Source: Brevibacillus sp. DP1.3A
GTDB taxonomy: Bacteria > Bacillota > Bacilli > Brevibacillales > Brevibacillaceae
Direction of reading: 5' to 3'
DNA: 64,000 nucleotides
NCBI RefSeq assembly: GCF_013284245.2
Contig: NZ_CP085876.1
Span: 1,127,001 to 1,191,000 of the forward strand
In this document: one piece after another, positions 46,123 to 55,214 of the stretch
Numbering within the stretch: the stretch's first letter is position 1
How the letters are laid out: the number at the start of each line of letters is the position of its first letter
Notes under the pieces: generated by a model
Database searches by the model: none
The model's input: only the letters and a program-made list of their open reading frames with translations
Told to the model about the DNA's origin: nothing
Program-made: the position numbers and the translations under genes

Positions 46123-46340
46123 GGTATCCTCCTTTATGAATAAACGGTCTTGTCCCCGTTTATTTGAAAGAAATGCTAGATAGTCTTCCATCTATTTTAG
46201 CTGAATTCAGGATTTGGAAATACATTTGTTTGCCGCCTTTTTTTACACGAGACTGAACAAAGAGGGATAACCGTACAAGCAAGGCTCCTCTCCGCTACAT
46301 AAACAAGTAGCATAAAGGACGGACGGGGGAGGTGGAATCT

Positions 46341-46760
46341 ATGACAGCGGGACCGTATGAAAATCAGAAAGATATAGATCAGCATATCCAACGCATCTAT
46401 TTAAAATTAGACAAATTCGATGAACGAATCGATCAGCTTGAGGGACAAATGATAGTAGTCACGAAATGGTTGGAACGAATTGAACACCGATTGGGACGCA
46501 TGGAGGATGTGCGTTATGATGTACTGCAAGTGTTGAACAAACTGCAGACTGAGTTTGAAATGAAAGTAGAGAAAACGGAAAAAGACAAAGATATCATCTT
46601 GCAATTGCTAAATAACGATAATCGGGACAAAGAATCACTCGCTCAGTTTATGGAAGTAGAAAAAGACCGGAAACAAGAACGCTTTTTACAGGTTTGGGCA
46701 GTTTTAGGTCCTGTCATCGCCTCCGTTCTCTCCTCTTTTTTTACCCGATTTTTTATGTAG
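46341..46760 (+). CDS. Small coiled-coil protein with C-terminal membrane anchor (XhlA-like)
   Basis: A 139-residue protein. Residues 10-110 are a continuous charged coiled coil with heptads (IDQLEGQMIVVTKWLERIEH) and the last 22 form a hydrophobic tail anchor (LQVWAVLGPVIASVLSSFFT). This resembles haemolysin XhlA-like or phage-derived tail-anchored proteins in plan only. GGGGGAGG eight bases before ATG 46341 sets the start; a GTG three codons earlier is less well placed. It stands alone between ecsA and the PrsA-like gene, with no phage genes near. Confidence 0.65.
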   Translation: MTAGPYENQKDIDQHIQRIYLKLDKFDERIDQLEGQMIVVTKWLERIEHRLGRMEDVRYDVLQVLNKLQTEFEMKVEKTEKDKDIILQLLNNDNRDKESLAQFMEVEKDRKQERFLQVWAVLGPVIASVLSSFFTRFFM

Positions 46761-46869
46761 CGCATAATATGTTTAGAATGTGGAAAAGTTGTGTAATACG
46801 CTTTCCATTTTTCTACCATAACTTCTTTCTATACTTGGAGGGCAGATTATAGAAAGAGAGGATATCCAA

Positions 46870-47514
46870 GTGAAGAAGTTTGATCTTTCCATGCTTTCGG
46901 TTGCCATATTATTAACGGGGTTAGCTGTTTTAGGTTTTTATCAATCATGGGCAAAAGGCAATGACCCTGTATTGGTAACGGCTGGCGATACCTCCATTAC
47001 ACAAAATCAGCTTTACGGTGAAATGAAGAAAATGTACGGAAAAACAATGATACATGAACTTGTTGCGGAAGCGTTAATCAAGCAGGAAGCCAAGGCGCAA
47101 AACGCCGCGGTGACGCAAGAAGATATGGATAAAGAGATTGATTCGATGAAACAACAGGTAGGTTCACCTGAGGCATTCCAAAACTACTTGAAGAGTATGG
47201 GAATGACCGAGGCCCAGCTTCGGGATAAGTTGAGCGTGCTCATGACACGGGATAAGTTGTTGGATAAAGCATTCCCGGTTACCGAGGAGCAAATCAAAAC
47301 CTACTACGATACAAATAAAGAACAGCTGGGGTCACCAGCACCTGAGTTTGATAAAGTCAAAGATCAGATCAAGTTGATGCTGACTGACCAAAATCGTAGT
47401 CAGAACTACGGTACCTGGTTAAATACGCTTCAGGAAAAACATAAAGTAGAATGGCACGACCCGTCCTTTGACGATGCACCTGTGCCAGGTGATGTACAAA
47501 CACCTGCTCCATAG
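46870..47514 (+). CDS. PrsA/SurA-like membrane-anchored chaperone without PPIase domain
   Basis: A 214-residue protein: an N-terminal membrane anchor (MLSVAILLTGLAVLGFY), then a SurA-N/trigger-like helical domain (GDTSITQNQLYGEMKKMYG, LVAEALIKQEAKAQN, DKEIDSMKQQVGSPEAF, MGMTEAQLRDKLSVLM). PrsA has a parvulin PPIase domain between these helices; here the chain runs directly from FPVTEEQIKTYYDTNKEQLG to the final helix, so catalytic function is absent and a holdase role is more likely. There is no lipobox, unlike PrsA. Start GTG 46870 behind AGAGGATATCC. A terminator follows. Confidence 0.82.
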   Translation: MKKFDLSMLSVAILLTGLAVLGFYQSWAKGNDPVLVTAGDTSITQNQLYGEMKKMYGKTMIHELVAEALIKQEAKAQNAAVTQEDMDKEIDSMKQQVGSPEAFQNYLKSMGMTEAQLRDKLSVLMTRDKLLDKAFPVTEEQIKTYYDTNKEQLGSPAPEFDKVKDQIKLMLTDQNRSQNYGTWLNTLQEKHKVEWHDPSFDDAPVPGDVQTPAP

Positions 47515-47529
47515 TGTAGAACATATACC

Positions 47530-47569
47530 AAAAGACCTTGTCCTCTTAAATGAGTGCGAGGTCTTTTTC
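47530..47569 (+). terminator. Rho-independent terminator
   Basis: AAAAGACCT pairs with AGGTCTTTTT, 15 bases after the PrsA-like stop codon. Confidence 0.8.
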
Positions 47570-47656
47570 TGTGAAAACGGACAGGAACGTTTTGTTTAGT
47601 AATGGGAGCAATCGGAGAAACTGTGTTCATAATTGCCGATGTGAGGAGCAATCCGA

Positions 47657-49165
47657 ATGGCTCAGATTGGTTGCAGCTTAGACGACAACGTTCACTATAT
47701 TAAAGAATCGCTCGGATACAGCAATGACATTGTGATTCGAGAGGTAGTCCTAAATAGCCTAGAACCCGTTCGGGCAGCTGTCTTGTATGCGGATGGCATG
47801 GTTGATTCGTATATGGTACAAGCCGTATTAATCGATAGTCTCTTATACAAGGCGCGTTTGAAGGAATGGGAAGGGATACGCGAGGAGGAGTTCGTTCCCT
47901 TTTTAAAAGAATCGGTCCTGACCGTTGGGGATATGGGGGATTTATTCGACTTTCCCACCTTGTTTACAGCGTTGCTGTCCGGCTGTGTCATCATTCTCAT
48001 AGATGGCTGCTCGCAAGGAATTCATATTGGTTTGCAGGAGTGGAAGGATAGAGGAGTCACTGAGCCGTCATCGCAAACAGTCATTCGTGGACCGCGGGAG
48101 AGCTTCACGGAGACACTTCGTACGAATATTACGTTGCTGCGGAGACGGATTTCCAGTGAAAAGCTATGGTTTGAATTGAACAGAATTGGCGAGGAAACCA
48201 AGACAGAAGTCGCGGTTGTGTATATGAAAGGGATTGTAGAAGAGGGGGTTGTAGAAGAAGTACGCAATAGACTGGATCGAATCAGCATCGATGGCATTAT
48301 GGAAAGCGGAATGATTGAGGAGTTGATCCAGGACGAAGCTTACACGCCTTTCCCCACCATCGCTAACTCGGAGCGCCCGGATGTAGTGGCCGCGAATCTA
48401 TTAGAGGGACGCGTAGCGATTCTTGTAGATGGGACTCCCTTTGTTTTGACCGTGCCCTCTCTTTTTGTTGAGTTTTTTCATTCAGCGGAAGACTACTATC
48501 AGCGCTTTGATTTTAGTACGTTGATTCGCATGCTGCGGTTTGCCTGCTTTTTAATCGCGTTGCTTGCTCCCTCCCTCTATATCGCCATTACGACCTTCCA
48601 TCAAGAGATGCTCCCGACACAGTTGCTAATTAGCTTGGCGGCACAGCGAGAAGGAGTGCCCTTTCCAGCCTTTATTGAGGCGATCATGATGGAAGTGGCT
48701 TTTGAGATATTGCGAGAGGCTGGAATCCGCATGCCGCGTGCAGTAGGTCAAGCCATTTCCATCGTGGGAACATTGGTCATCGGACAAGCAGCGGTGGAAG
48801 CGGGGATTGTTTCGGCCGCGATGGTTATTGTGGTCTCGATTACCGCAATATCCAGCTTTATTTTCCCAGCGAGCAACATGTCGATTACCGTGAGGATTCT
48901 TCGTTTTCCTCTGATGGTTCTGGCTGCTTCTTTTGGCATATACGGGGTTATTGTAGGGATGCTTGCGTTAGTGCTGCATTTATGCAGTCTGCGCTCATTT
49001 GGCGTACCGTATATGGAATCGTTTGCCCCGTTTTCCTTGAAAGAGCAAAGAGACACGATCCTTCGCTTGCCTCGCTGGGCCTTGGACAAACGGCCTGAAT
49101 CGATTACCAAAAACAATTTGCGTCGCCAATCTAAAGGGATAAAGCCATTACCGCCCCAGAAGTAA
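47657..49165 (+). CDS. Spore germination receptor A subunit (GerA/YndD type)
   Basis: A 502-residue GerA-family protein. The soluble N domain (DNVHYIKESLGYSNDIVIRE, YADGMVDSYMVQAVLIDSLL) is followed by the conserved block ESFTETLRTNITLLRRRI, the KGIVEEGVV segment, FPTIANSERPDVVAANLLEG and about five membrane helices (CFLIALLAPSLYIAITTFH; LPTQLLISLAAQREGVPFP). Together with a GerC lipoprotein it forms part of a nutrient receptor in the spore inner membrane. GAGGAGC precedes ATG 47657. The gerC-type gene follows 35 bp later, but no B subunit is encoded in the cluster. Confidence 0.93.
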   Translation: MAQIGCSLDDNVHYIKESLGYSNDIVIREVVLNSLEPVRAAVLYADGMVDSYMVQAVLIDSLLYKARLKEWEGIREEEFVPFLKESVLTVGDMGDLFDFPTLFTALLSGCVIILIDGCSQGIHIGLQEWKDRGVTEPSSQTVIRGPRESFTETLRTNITLLRRRISSEKLWFELNRIGEETKTEVAVVYMKGIVEEGVVEEVRNRLDRISIDGIMESGMIEELIQDEAYTPFPTIANSERPDVVAANLLEGRVAILVDGTPFVLTVPSLFVEFFHSAEDYYQRFDFSTLIRMLRFACFLIALLAPSLYIAITTFHQEMLPTQLLISLAAQREGVPFPAFIEAIMMEVAFEILREAGIRMPRAVGQAISIVGTLVIGQAAVEAGIVSAAMVIVVSITAISSFIFPASNMSITVRILRFPLMVLAASFGIYGVIVGMLALVLHLCSLRSFGVPYMESFAPFSLKEQRDTILRLPRWALDKRPESITKNNLRRQSKGIKPLPPQK

Positions 49166-49200
49166 GCGGCTTTTCACAGCATGTAAAGGAGTGGGCACCA

Positions 49201-50382
49201 GTGAAAGGGATAAAAGTTCTTCTCTGCATCGTGCTCGTTATTATCCTAGCTGGTTGTTGGGATCGAAAAGAACTAAACGATTTGGCGATTGCTGTCGGGA
49301 TCGGTATTGATAAAGTGCAAGGAGGCTATCAAGTTTCCGTTCAAGTTGTAGACCCGGCAGAGGTCGCGGCCAACAAAGGGAAGCCTGGACGGGCGCCCGT
49401 TACGCTCTTTACCATGAACGCTCCGACCATCTTTGAGGCTGTGCGTAAAATGACTACGGTATCTCCGCGTAAAATATATATGGCGCACACCAGGATGCTT
49501 ATATTTGGCGAGGAGGTGGCCAGGGAAGGGATCTCTCCAATCACTGATTTTGTCTCACGCGACCATGAGTTTCGAACTGATTTTTATATCGCCGTAGCTA
49601 GAGGAACAACGGCCCGCAATATCTTGAAAGTGATCACACCGCTTGAACAAATTCCTTCCACAGAAATGTTTGCTTCTTTGGATACATCTTCCAAAGTATG
49701 GGCGCCTACCGCAGCAGTTACGATGGATCAATTGATTACCGACTTTACCAGCAAGGGAAAGCAAGCTGTATTGACAGGTATCCGCACGGCTGGGCCAGGA
49801 AGTGAGGGAGACGAACGAAAAAATGTTGAAGAAATAGATACACCTGTCCTGCTTCAATACACGACATTGGCTACTTTCCGGGGGGATAAGCTGATCACCT
49901 GGCTGAGTGAAGCGGACAGCAAAGCGTATAGTTACATTACGGGCAAAGTAAAAAGCACGGTTGGAAGCATGCCTTGCAAGGGGGGAGGACTCTTGACGAT
50001 GGAAGTCATGCACGCCGACGCCAAAATCGAGGCTACTATGAAAAATGGTGCGCCTGAAATCATCGTTCACATCGGTTTGGAAAATGACATTGGGGAAGTG
50101 CAATGCAAGCTAGATCTGACAGAGAAGAATACGATCAAGGAGCTGGAAAAAGAGTCGGAAAAATCAATGGAAGCATTGGCGACAAAAGCAATTGCCAATG
50201 CCAAGAAAAATGGCCTAGACATCTATGGATTCGGAGAAGCGATCCATCGAAAATACCCGAAGGTATGGAAGAAGATAGCGAGCAAATGGGAAAAGGAATT
50301 TACCAAGCTACCTGTACATGTCATAGCTGATGTGAAAATCAGACGTTTAGGAACCATCAATAATGCCTTTGATGAAAAGTGA
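49201..50382 (+). CDS. Spore germination lipoprotein, Ger(x)C family (receptor C subunit)
   Basis: A 393-residue lipoprotein: signal peptide with lipobox IILAGC at residue 18, then the family start WDRKELNDLAIAVGIGIDK. Conserved blocks include PRKIYMAHTRMLIFGEEVA, DFVSRDHEFRTDFYIAVARG and, in the C-terminal domain, YGFGEAIHRKYPKVWKKI. It anchors on the outer face of the spore inner membrane and completes the germinant receptor. GTG 49201 follows AAGGAGTGGG. Diacylglyceryl modification by Lgt is needed for function in B. subtilis. Confidence 0.93.
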   Translation: MKGIKVLLCIVLVIILAGCWDRKELNDLAIAVGIGIDKVQGGYQVSVQVVDPAEVAANKGKPGRAPVTLFTMNAPTIFEAVRKMTTVSPRKIYMAHTRMLIFGEEVAREGISPITDFVSRDHEFRTDFYIAVARGTTARNILKVITPLEQIPSTEMFASLDTSSKVWAPTAAVTMDQLITDFTSKGKQAVLTGIRTAGPGSEGDERKNVEEIDTPVLLQYTTLATFRGDKLITWLSEADSKAYSYITGKVKSTVGSMPCKGGGLLTMEVMHADAKIEATMKNGAPEIIVHIGLENDIGEVQCKLDLTEKNTIKELEKESEKSMEALATKAIANAKKNGLDIYGFGEAIHRKYPKVWKKIASKWEKEFTKLPVHVIADVKIRRLGTINNAFDEK

Positions 50383-50410
50383 TTTTGTAACAGGATCAGG
50401 GGGAGTCTGC

Positions 50411-50638
50411 ATGTCGACATTTGCTGTCATCGTTGTATCCATCATCGTTTGTGCATACGAGCTGCCCCGATTGATGCGGAAGCGGCAACGCAAAGAGATC
50501 GCTGTCTTTCTCGGGTTGCTTGTCATCAGTGTTGGCTTGTACGCAGGAGCGGAAAAAGGGGTTGTCCCCAATCCTGTTTATTGGATGGAAATGGTTTACA
50601 AGCCGGTATACGACGGAGTCATGACATGGCTGAAGTAA
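50411..50638 (+). CDS. Small two-helix membrane protein in the germination cluster
   Basis: A 75-residue protein from ATG 50411, preceded by GGGGGAG. Two hydrophobic helices (TFAVIVVSIIVCAYELP and IAVFLGLLVISVGLYAG) flank a basic cytoplasmic turn RLMRKRQRKEI. An in-frame ATG at 50363 overlaps gerC and has no ribosome site. Small proteins of this kind, such as GerD-independent D subunits, are found in some ger operons of Bacillales; a role in the receptor is suggested by location only. I do not recognise a named family. Confidence 0.65.
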   Translation: MSTFAVIVVSIIVCAYELPRLMRKRQRKEIAVFLGLLVISVGLYAGAEKGVVPNPVYWMEMVYKPVYDGVMTWLK

Positions 50639-50685
50639 ACAAGGGGCATACTGAGTACACCCCCAGTAAAGGAGAGTAAATAGAC

Positions 50686-51036
50686 GTGGACGGTCTTTTG
50701 ATGAAGCTGCTCGTTAGTCCGGTGTTGGTCGTTTTGGCAGATGCTCTCTTTCCAGAAGTGAATTTCGCAAATCTATATCAGTCTGTCGGAGTCGGATTTG
50801 TCTTGGCAGTCGCCGGATATTTTTTGGATAGGGCGATTCTTACATCAGGGAGTCTTTGGCTGACGACCATGTTTGACTTGATTATCGGCTTTTTGATCGT
50901 TTATGGAAGCATTGTATTTTTGCCGACGGCTCAAATCGCTGCAATCGGGGCCGGTTTTGTTGCGATATTTTTTGGCGTAGCGGAATATATCCAACATGTT
51001 TGGCTGATATGCACAGGACGAACGGAAAGTGTATAG
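50686..51036 (+). CDS. YndM-like DUF2512 membrane protein
   Basis: A 116-residue protein with four hydrophobic helices and a hydrophobic composition typical of DUF2512/YndM (LLVSPVLVVLADALFPEVNF, VAGYFLDRAILTSGSLWLTT). GTG 50686 follows AAAGGAGAG. DUF2512 proteins are conserved among spore formers and unassigned. Its position at the end of the A-C germination cluster and before a bidirectional terminator suggests sporulation-phase expression. Confidence 0.75.
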   Translation: MDGLLMKLLVSPVLVVLADALFPEVNFANLYQSVGVGFVLAVAGYFLDRAILTSGSLWLTTMFDLIIGFLIVYGSIVFLPTAQIAAIGAGFVAIFFGVAEYIQHVWLICTGRTESV

Positions 51037-51049
51037 TGTTTAATGTGCA

Positions 51050-51079
51050 AACACACTCCTTACAGGGGTGTGTTCTTTT
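51050..51079. terminator. Bidirectional rho-independent terminator
   Basis: AACACACTCC pairs with GGGGTGTGTT (one G-T), followed by CTTTT. It lies between the convergent DUF2512 and SDR genes. Confidence 0.8.
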
Positions 51080-51096
51080 ATGCATAAAACAAAACA

Positions 51097-51933
51097 TCAC
51101 GATCGCTTTGTCACGATTCGCTCAATCCATGACCACGGAAGCCAATTTTTTGCGGCGATCGTGAGCGCCACGCCTCGGCCAACCGGGTAGCGGAATCGCG
51201 GCTTGGGAGTGGTGGCCGCATGGACAATCGTCGAGATGACTGCGTCGGGTGCAGGTGCCTTTTCTATGATCGCTTCTACGTGATGCATCAGTTGTTTCAT
51301 TTGGGTGGCGTAAGGGGAGGCTTCATCAAGCGGTTGGTCTTGCATTCCTTTCTCCCAGATTGCTGTACGAAAGGAGCCGGGCTCAACAAGGACGACTTGA
51401 ACGTGAAAGGGTAGCATTTCAAGACGAAGCGATTCACTGAAGCCTTCAACTGCATGCTTGGATGCGGCATACGGCGAGAGACCGGGGAATCCAAATCGCC
51501 CACTGATGCTGCTTACGTTAATAATTCGTCCAGATTGTTGCTGGCGCATATATGGCAAGACTGCCCGAGTGACGTCGATCAGTCCGAACACATTTACATC
51601 AAACTGCTTGCGCCATTCCTCAGAAGTAACTTCCTCAGCAAAGCCACCCAACGCGTAGCCGGCATTGTTCACCAACAGATCAATACGCCCATGCTTTGCA
51701 ATGATGGAGGAGATCGCATCCTGAATTTGTTCCGGAAGCGTAACATCAAGGGAAATGACTTCCAGATGATCAGGATCTATGTGCAAGCATGCTAATTTGT
51801 CAAGAGGGTCTCTTTTTGCTAGATCACGCATAGCAGCAATTACCTGAAAACCAGCCTTGACTAAAGCGACTGATGCGTGCTTACCAAAGCCACTTGAGGC
51901 ACCAGTGACTAGTGCAATTGGTCTTTTTTGCAT
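51097..51933 (-). CDS. Short-chain dehydrogenase/reductase
   Basis: A 278-residue classical SDR: the NADP(H) loop LVTGASSGFGKHASVAL, LLVNNAGYALGG, the catalytic Ser in NVSSISGRFG and YAASKHAVEG with the Tyr-Lys pair, then VLVEPGSFRT. It belongs to the SDR subgroup with a short C-terminal extension, often annotated as oxidoreductases acting on ketones or retinol-like substrates; the substrate is unknown. AAGGAGA precedes ATG 51933; the frame is open 15 codons upstream. It is divergent from the cta operon. Confidence 0.9.
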   Translation of the reverse strand: MQKRPIALVTGASSGFGKHASVALVKAGFQVIAAMRDLAKRDPLDKLACLHIDPDHLEVISLDVTLPEQIQDAISSIIAKHGRIDLLVNNAGYALGGFAEEVTSEEWRKQFDVNVFGLIDVTRAVLPYMRQQQSGRIINVSSISGRFGFPGLSPYAASKHAVEGFSESLRLEMLPFHVQVVLVEPGSFRTAIWEKGMQDQPLDEASPYATQMKQLMHHVEAIIEKAPAPDAVISTIVHAATTPKPRFRYPVGRGVALTIAAKNWLPWSWIERIVTKRS

Positions 51934-52269
51934 GGAATTCTCCTTTAGATTGGGTAATATGGTATAATTTAACTGCAAAGTTCACAAATTTGTTCATAAA
52001 TTTGTTAACAAAATCATAACAAATAGCCTTTGTATTAAGGAAAATTTATGTATACTTAAATGGTTACCACGCTTGGGTAGAAGTGTGCAACACTGCCCCT
52101 TACTTTCCTGTTTGTTTTTGGAATAGCTGCTAATACTTTTCCTGTTTGGGCATTATAGTTGTGGAAAGTATTGAATGCGATTTCTTAATGCAGATAGAAA
52201 AGTTCGAAAACTTCTAGTTGTAGGCGTGGCTAGAACGTTACCAACACGAAGAAAGAGGGGTTCATTGGT
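51934..52269. other. Divergent intergenic region, SDR and cta promoters
   Basis: No gene is supported. AT-rich sequence carries a direct repeat, AAATTTGTTCAT (51986) and AAATTTGTTAAC (51998). TTTGTTCAT and TTTGTTAAC each match seven of nine positions of the ResD box TTTGTGAAT. A perfect AAGTT-CGAA-AACTT hairpin lies near 52201. The leader of ctaC would be about 200 bases long. Confidence 0.45.
52029..52056 (+). promoter_or_regulatory. Candidate ctaC promoter
   Basis: TTTGTA (52029-52034), 16 bp spacer, TATACT (52051-52056). The -10 is close to consensus; the -35 is weak, which fits an activator such as ResD. Confidence 0.4.
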
Positions 52270-53298
52270 ATGAAGGGTTGGCAACAGTATTGGCGTCAGT
52301 TTTCCCTGTTTGCTCTGCTGGCGCTAGTGTTAACCGGGTGCGGCAAAGATGAGCTCTCAGCGCTCAAGCCCTCTGGTCCGGTAGCTGCGATGCAGTTTGA
52401 CCTGATGAAGCTGTCCTCCGCTATCATGATCGGCGTCTTCATTGTCGTTATGGCGATCTTTACGTACGTCCTTATCCGTTATCGTAAGCGTCCCGGACAG
52501 CAAGGCATTCCTAAGCAGGTCGAAGGAAATCATGCACTTGAAATTCTTTGGACGGTAATTCCATTCTTGCTCCTCATCATCATGGCGATTCCAACTGTTA
52601 CTACCGGTTTCGCACTGCACAAGGAGTATCCAAAAGAGGAAGCAGTTCAAGTAAAGGTTACCGCTCACCAATTCTGGTGGGAATTCGAGTATCCTGATCT
52701 TGGAGTAGCGACTGCTCAAGACTTGGTATTGCCAGTTGGCAAAAAGGTTCAATTCGTACTATCAGCGTCTGATGTTAAGCACGCATTCTGGATTCCTGCA
52801 TTGGGCGGTAAAATCGATACGAACCCAGGGCAAGAAAACAAATTGTGGCTGCAAGCAGACAAAACAGGCATTTACTACGGTAAATGTGCGGAGCTCTGTG
52901 GAGCGTCCCATGCCTTGATGGACTTCAAGGTAGAAGTAAAGGAACAAGCAGATTTTGACACTTGGGTAGCTAACATGAAGGGCGTTCAGGCAAAAGAACC
53001 TGTAACGGCAACTTCTCCACTGGCTGCAGAAGGTCAACAAATCTTCGATAAGAGCTGTTTGGGATGTCACGCTGTGGCAGGTAAAGGCGGTAAGATGGGT
53101 CCAAACCTGACGAACTTTGCAGATCGCGAACGTGTAGCAGGTATCAAAGCACATACGCCTCAAAACATTGCAGAGTGGCTGAAAGATCCGCAAAAAATGA
53201 AGCCGGGCAACAAAATGCCTAACCTCAATCTCGAAGAAAACCAAGTGAAAGCGCTTGTAGAGTACATGGAGACATTGAGCGTAAGCGAGAAAAAGTAA
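52270..53298 (+). CDS. ctaC: Cytochrome caa3 oxidase subunit II with fused cytochrome c (CtaC)
   Basis: A 342-residue lipoprotein: signal peptide with lipobox ALVLTGC, two membrane helices, then the cupredoxin domain carrying the CuA site (VKHAFWIP and GKCAELCGASHALM). The C-terminal 100 residues are a fused cytochrome c with CLGCHAVAGKGGKMGPNL and the axial Met in NKMPNL. This fusion defines a caa3-type oxidase, which takes electrons from cytochrome c and reduces oxygen. ATG 52270 is preceded by GAGGGG. The next gene follows 71 bp later. The operon continues with ctaD, E and F. Confidence 0.96.
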   Translation: MKGWQQYWRQFSLFALLALVLTGCGKDELSALKPSGPVAAMQFDLMKLSSAIMIGVFIVVMAIFTYVLIRYRKRPGQQGIPKQVEGNHALEILWTVIPFLLLIIMAIPTVTTGFALHKEYPKEEAVQVKVTAHQFWWEFEYPDLGVATAQDLVLPVGKKVQFVLSASDVKHAFWIPALGGKIDTNPGQENKLWLQADKTGIYYGKCAELCGASHALMDFKVEVKEQADFDTWVANMKGVQAKEPVTATSPLAAEGQQIFDKSCLGCHAVAGKGGKMGPNLTNFADRERVAGIKAHTPQNIAEWLKDPQKMKPGNKMPNLNLEENQVKALVEYMETLSVSEKK

Positions 53299-53369
53299 AG
53301 TAAAGCCTCATAAAACTTATTGCATTGACAATCGTCATAGGCAGTGACGCTTAAAAAGGAGGTAAACCC

Positions 53370-55214
53370 GTGTCTGCACATGCTTCTCATGCACCAAATC
53401 GCTCGGGGCTGTGGGATTATCTTACGACAGTGGACCATAAGAAGATTGCGATCCTGTATTTGATTGCTGGTGGAATTTTCTTCTTGGCCGGTGGTTTGGA
53501 AGCCCTGCTGATTCGTTTGCAGTTGATGTACCCAGAAATTGAATTAGTTGGTGCCAAGACTTTTAACGAATTAATTACAATGCACGGCACTACGATGATT
53601 TTCTTGGCGGTTATGCCGATCATTTTTGCTTTGATGAACGCGATTGTTCCCCTTCAAATTGGTGCACGCGACGTAGCATTCCCGTTTGTTAACGCACTCG
53701 GATTCTGGCTATTCTTCTTCGGGGGAGTGCTACTGAACACAAGCTGGTTCTTGGGTGGCGCACCTGATGCTGGTTGGACATCGTATACAACTTTGGCTTT
53801 GAATCAATACAGTGGAATCGGCGTAGACTTCTACGTACTCGGTTTGCAAATTGCCGGTCTAGGAACGCTGATTGGTGGTATTAACTTCTTGGTTACCATC
53901 ATCAACATGCGTGCTCCAGGTATGACATTCATGCGTATGCCAATGTTCACCTGGTCGTCCTTTATTACATCCGGTTTGATCCTCTTCGCATTCCCTGCGA
54001 TTACGGTTGGTTTGGTTCTGTTGATGTTTGACCGTTTGTTCGGCGGAAACTTTTTCAACCCTGACGCAGGTGGTAACGTTGTTATCTGGGAGCACTTGTT
54101 CTGGATCTTCGGTCACCCCGAAGTATACATTTTGATTCTCCCAGCATTCGGTATCATTTCTGAAGTGGTTTCTACATTCTCAAGAAAGCGTCTGTTTGGT
54201 TACAGCTCCATGGTATTTGCAACTGCGCTGATCGGTTTCTTGGGCTTCATGGTGTGGGCTCACCACATGTTCACAACAGGTTTGGGCGCAATTGCCAACA
54301 CGCTGTTTGGACTTGCAACCATGTTGATTGCTGTTCCTACAGGTATCAAAATCTTTAACTGGCTGTTGACTATGTGGGGCGGCCAAATCCGCTTCCCTAC
54401 CGCAAACCTGTTTGCAGTAGGATTTATCCCAACATTTACAATCGGTGGTATGACAGGGGTTATGCTTGCGGTTCCGCCGGCTGACTACCAATACCATGAC
54501 AGTTATTTCGTGGTAGCTCACTTCCACTACGTTATCGTAGGGGGTCTCGTATTCGGTCTCTTCGCAGGTCTTTACTACTGGTGGCCGAAAATGTTTGGTA
54601 AAATGCTGAACGAAACAATCGGTAAATGGAACTTCTGGACGTTCTTCATTGGTTTCCACCTTACCTTCTTCCCGCAACACTTCCTGGGTCTGATGGGGAT
54701 GCCGCGTCGCGTCTTTACATACCTCAAAGATCAGAACCTGGATATGGGGAACTTTATCAGTACGATTGGTGCATTTGGTATGACGATCGGTACCATCCTA
54801 TTCTTGATCAACGTAGTCGTTGCAGCGAAAAGCTCCAAACGCGCTCCTGCAGATCCATGGGATGGACGTTCACTCGAATGGGCGATTCCTTCGCCGCCGC
54901 CGGAGTACAACTTCGTTCAAACGCCTCTCGTTCGCGGTTTGGATGCGTTGTGGGTGGAGAAAATGGCTGGTAACAAAGGCATGACGCCTGCGGAGCCTAT
55001 TGGCGACATTCACATGCCATCGCCATCGTTCTTGCCATTCCTGATGTCTCTCGGATTGTTCGTGGCAGGCTATGGCTTTATCTACCACAACTATGTGGTC
55101 GTAGTCATTGGATTGCTCTTAACACTGGGCTGCATGTTTACCCGTTCTGTGAAAGACGATCCAGGGTATCACATTCATGAAGATGAACTCGAAGAGAAAG
55201 GGGTTAAGGCTTAA
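53370..55214 (+). CDS. ctaD: Cytochrome caa3 oxidase subunit I (CtaD)
   Basis: A 614-residue heme-copper oxidase subunit I with twelve membrane helices. Heme a and a3 and CuB ligands can be seen in LITMHGTTMIFLAV, GHPEVYILILPAFG (CuB His with the Tyr crosslink), WAHHMFTTG (two CuB His) and DSYFVVAHFHYVIVGG (two heme His). It is the catalytic, proton-pumping subunit. GTG 53370 is preceded by AAAGGAGGTAAACCC, a near-perfect ribosome site. Its TAA shares an A with the ctaE ATG. Confidence 0.97.
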   Translation: MSAHASHAPNRSGLWDYLTTVDHKKIAILYLIAGGIFFLAGGLEALLIRLQLMYPEIELVGAKTFNELITMHGTTMIFLAVMPIIFALMNAIVPLQIGARDVAFPFVNALGFWLFFFGGVLLNTSWFLGGAPDAGWTSYTTLALNQYSGIGVDFYVLGLQIAGLGTLIGGINFLVTIINMRAPGMTFMRMPMFTWSSFITSGLILFAFPAITVGLVLLMFDRLFGGNFFNPDAGGNVVIWEHLFWIFGHPEVYILILPAFGIISEVVSTFSRKRLFGYSSMVFATALIGFLGFMVWAHHMFTTGLGAIANTLFGLATMLIAVPTGIKIFNWLLTMWGGQIRFPTANLFAVGFIPTFTIGGMTGVMLAVPPADYQYHDSYFVVAHFHYVIVGGLVFGLFAGLYYWWPKMFGKMLNETIGKWNFWTFFIGFHLTFFPQHFLGLMGMPRRVFTYLKDQNLDMGNFISTIGAFGMTIGTILFLINVVVAAKSSKRAPADPWDGRSLEWAIPSPPPEYNFVQTPLVRGLDALWVEKMAGNKGMTPAEPIGDIHMPSPSFLPFLMSLGLFVAGYGFIYHNYVVVVIGLLLTLGCMFTRSVKDDPGYHIHEDELEEKGVKA

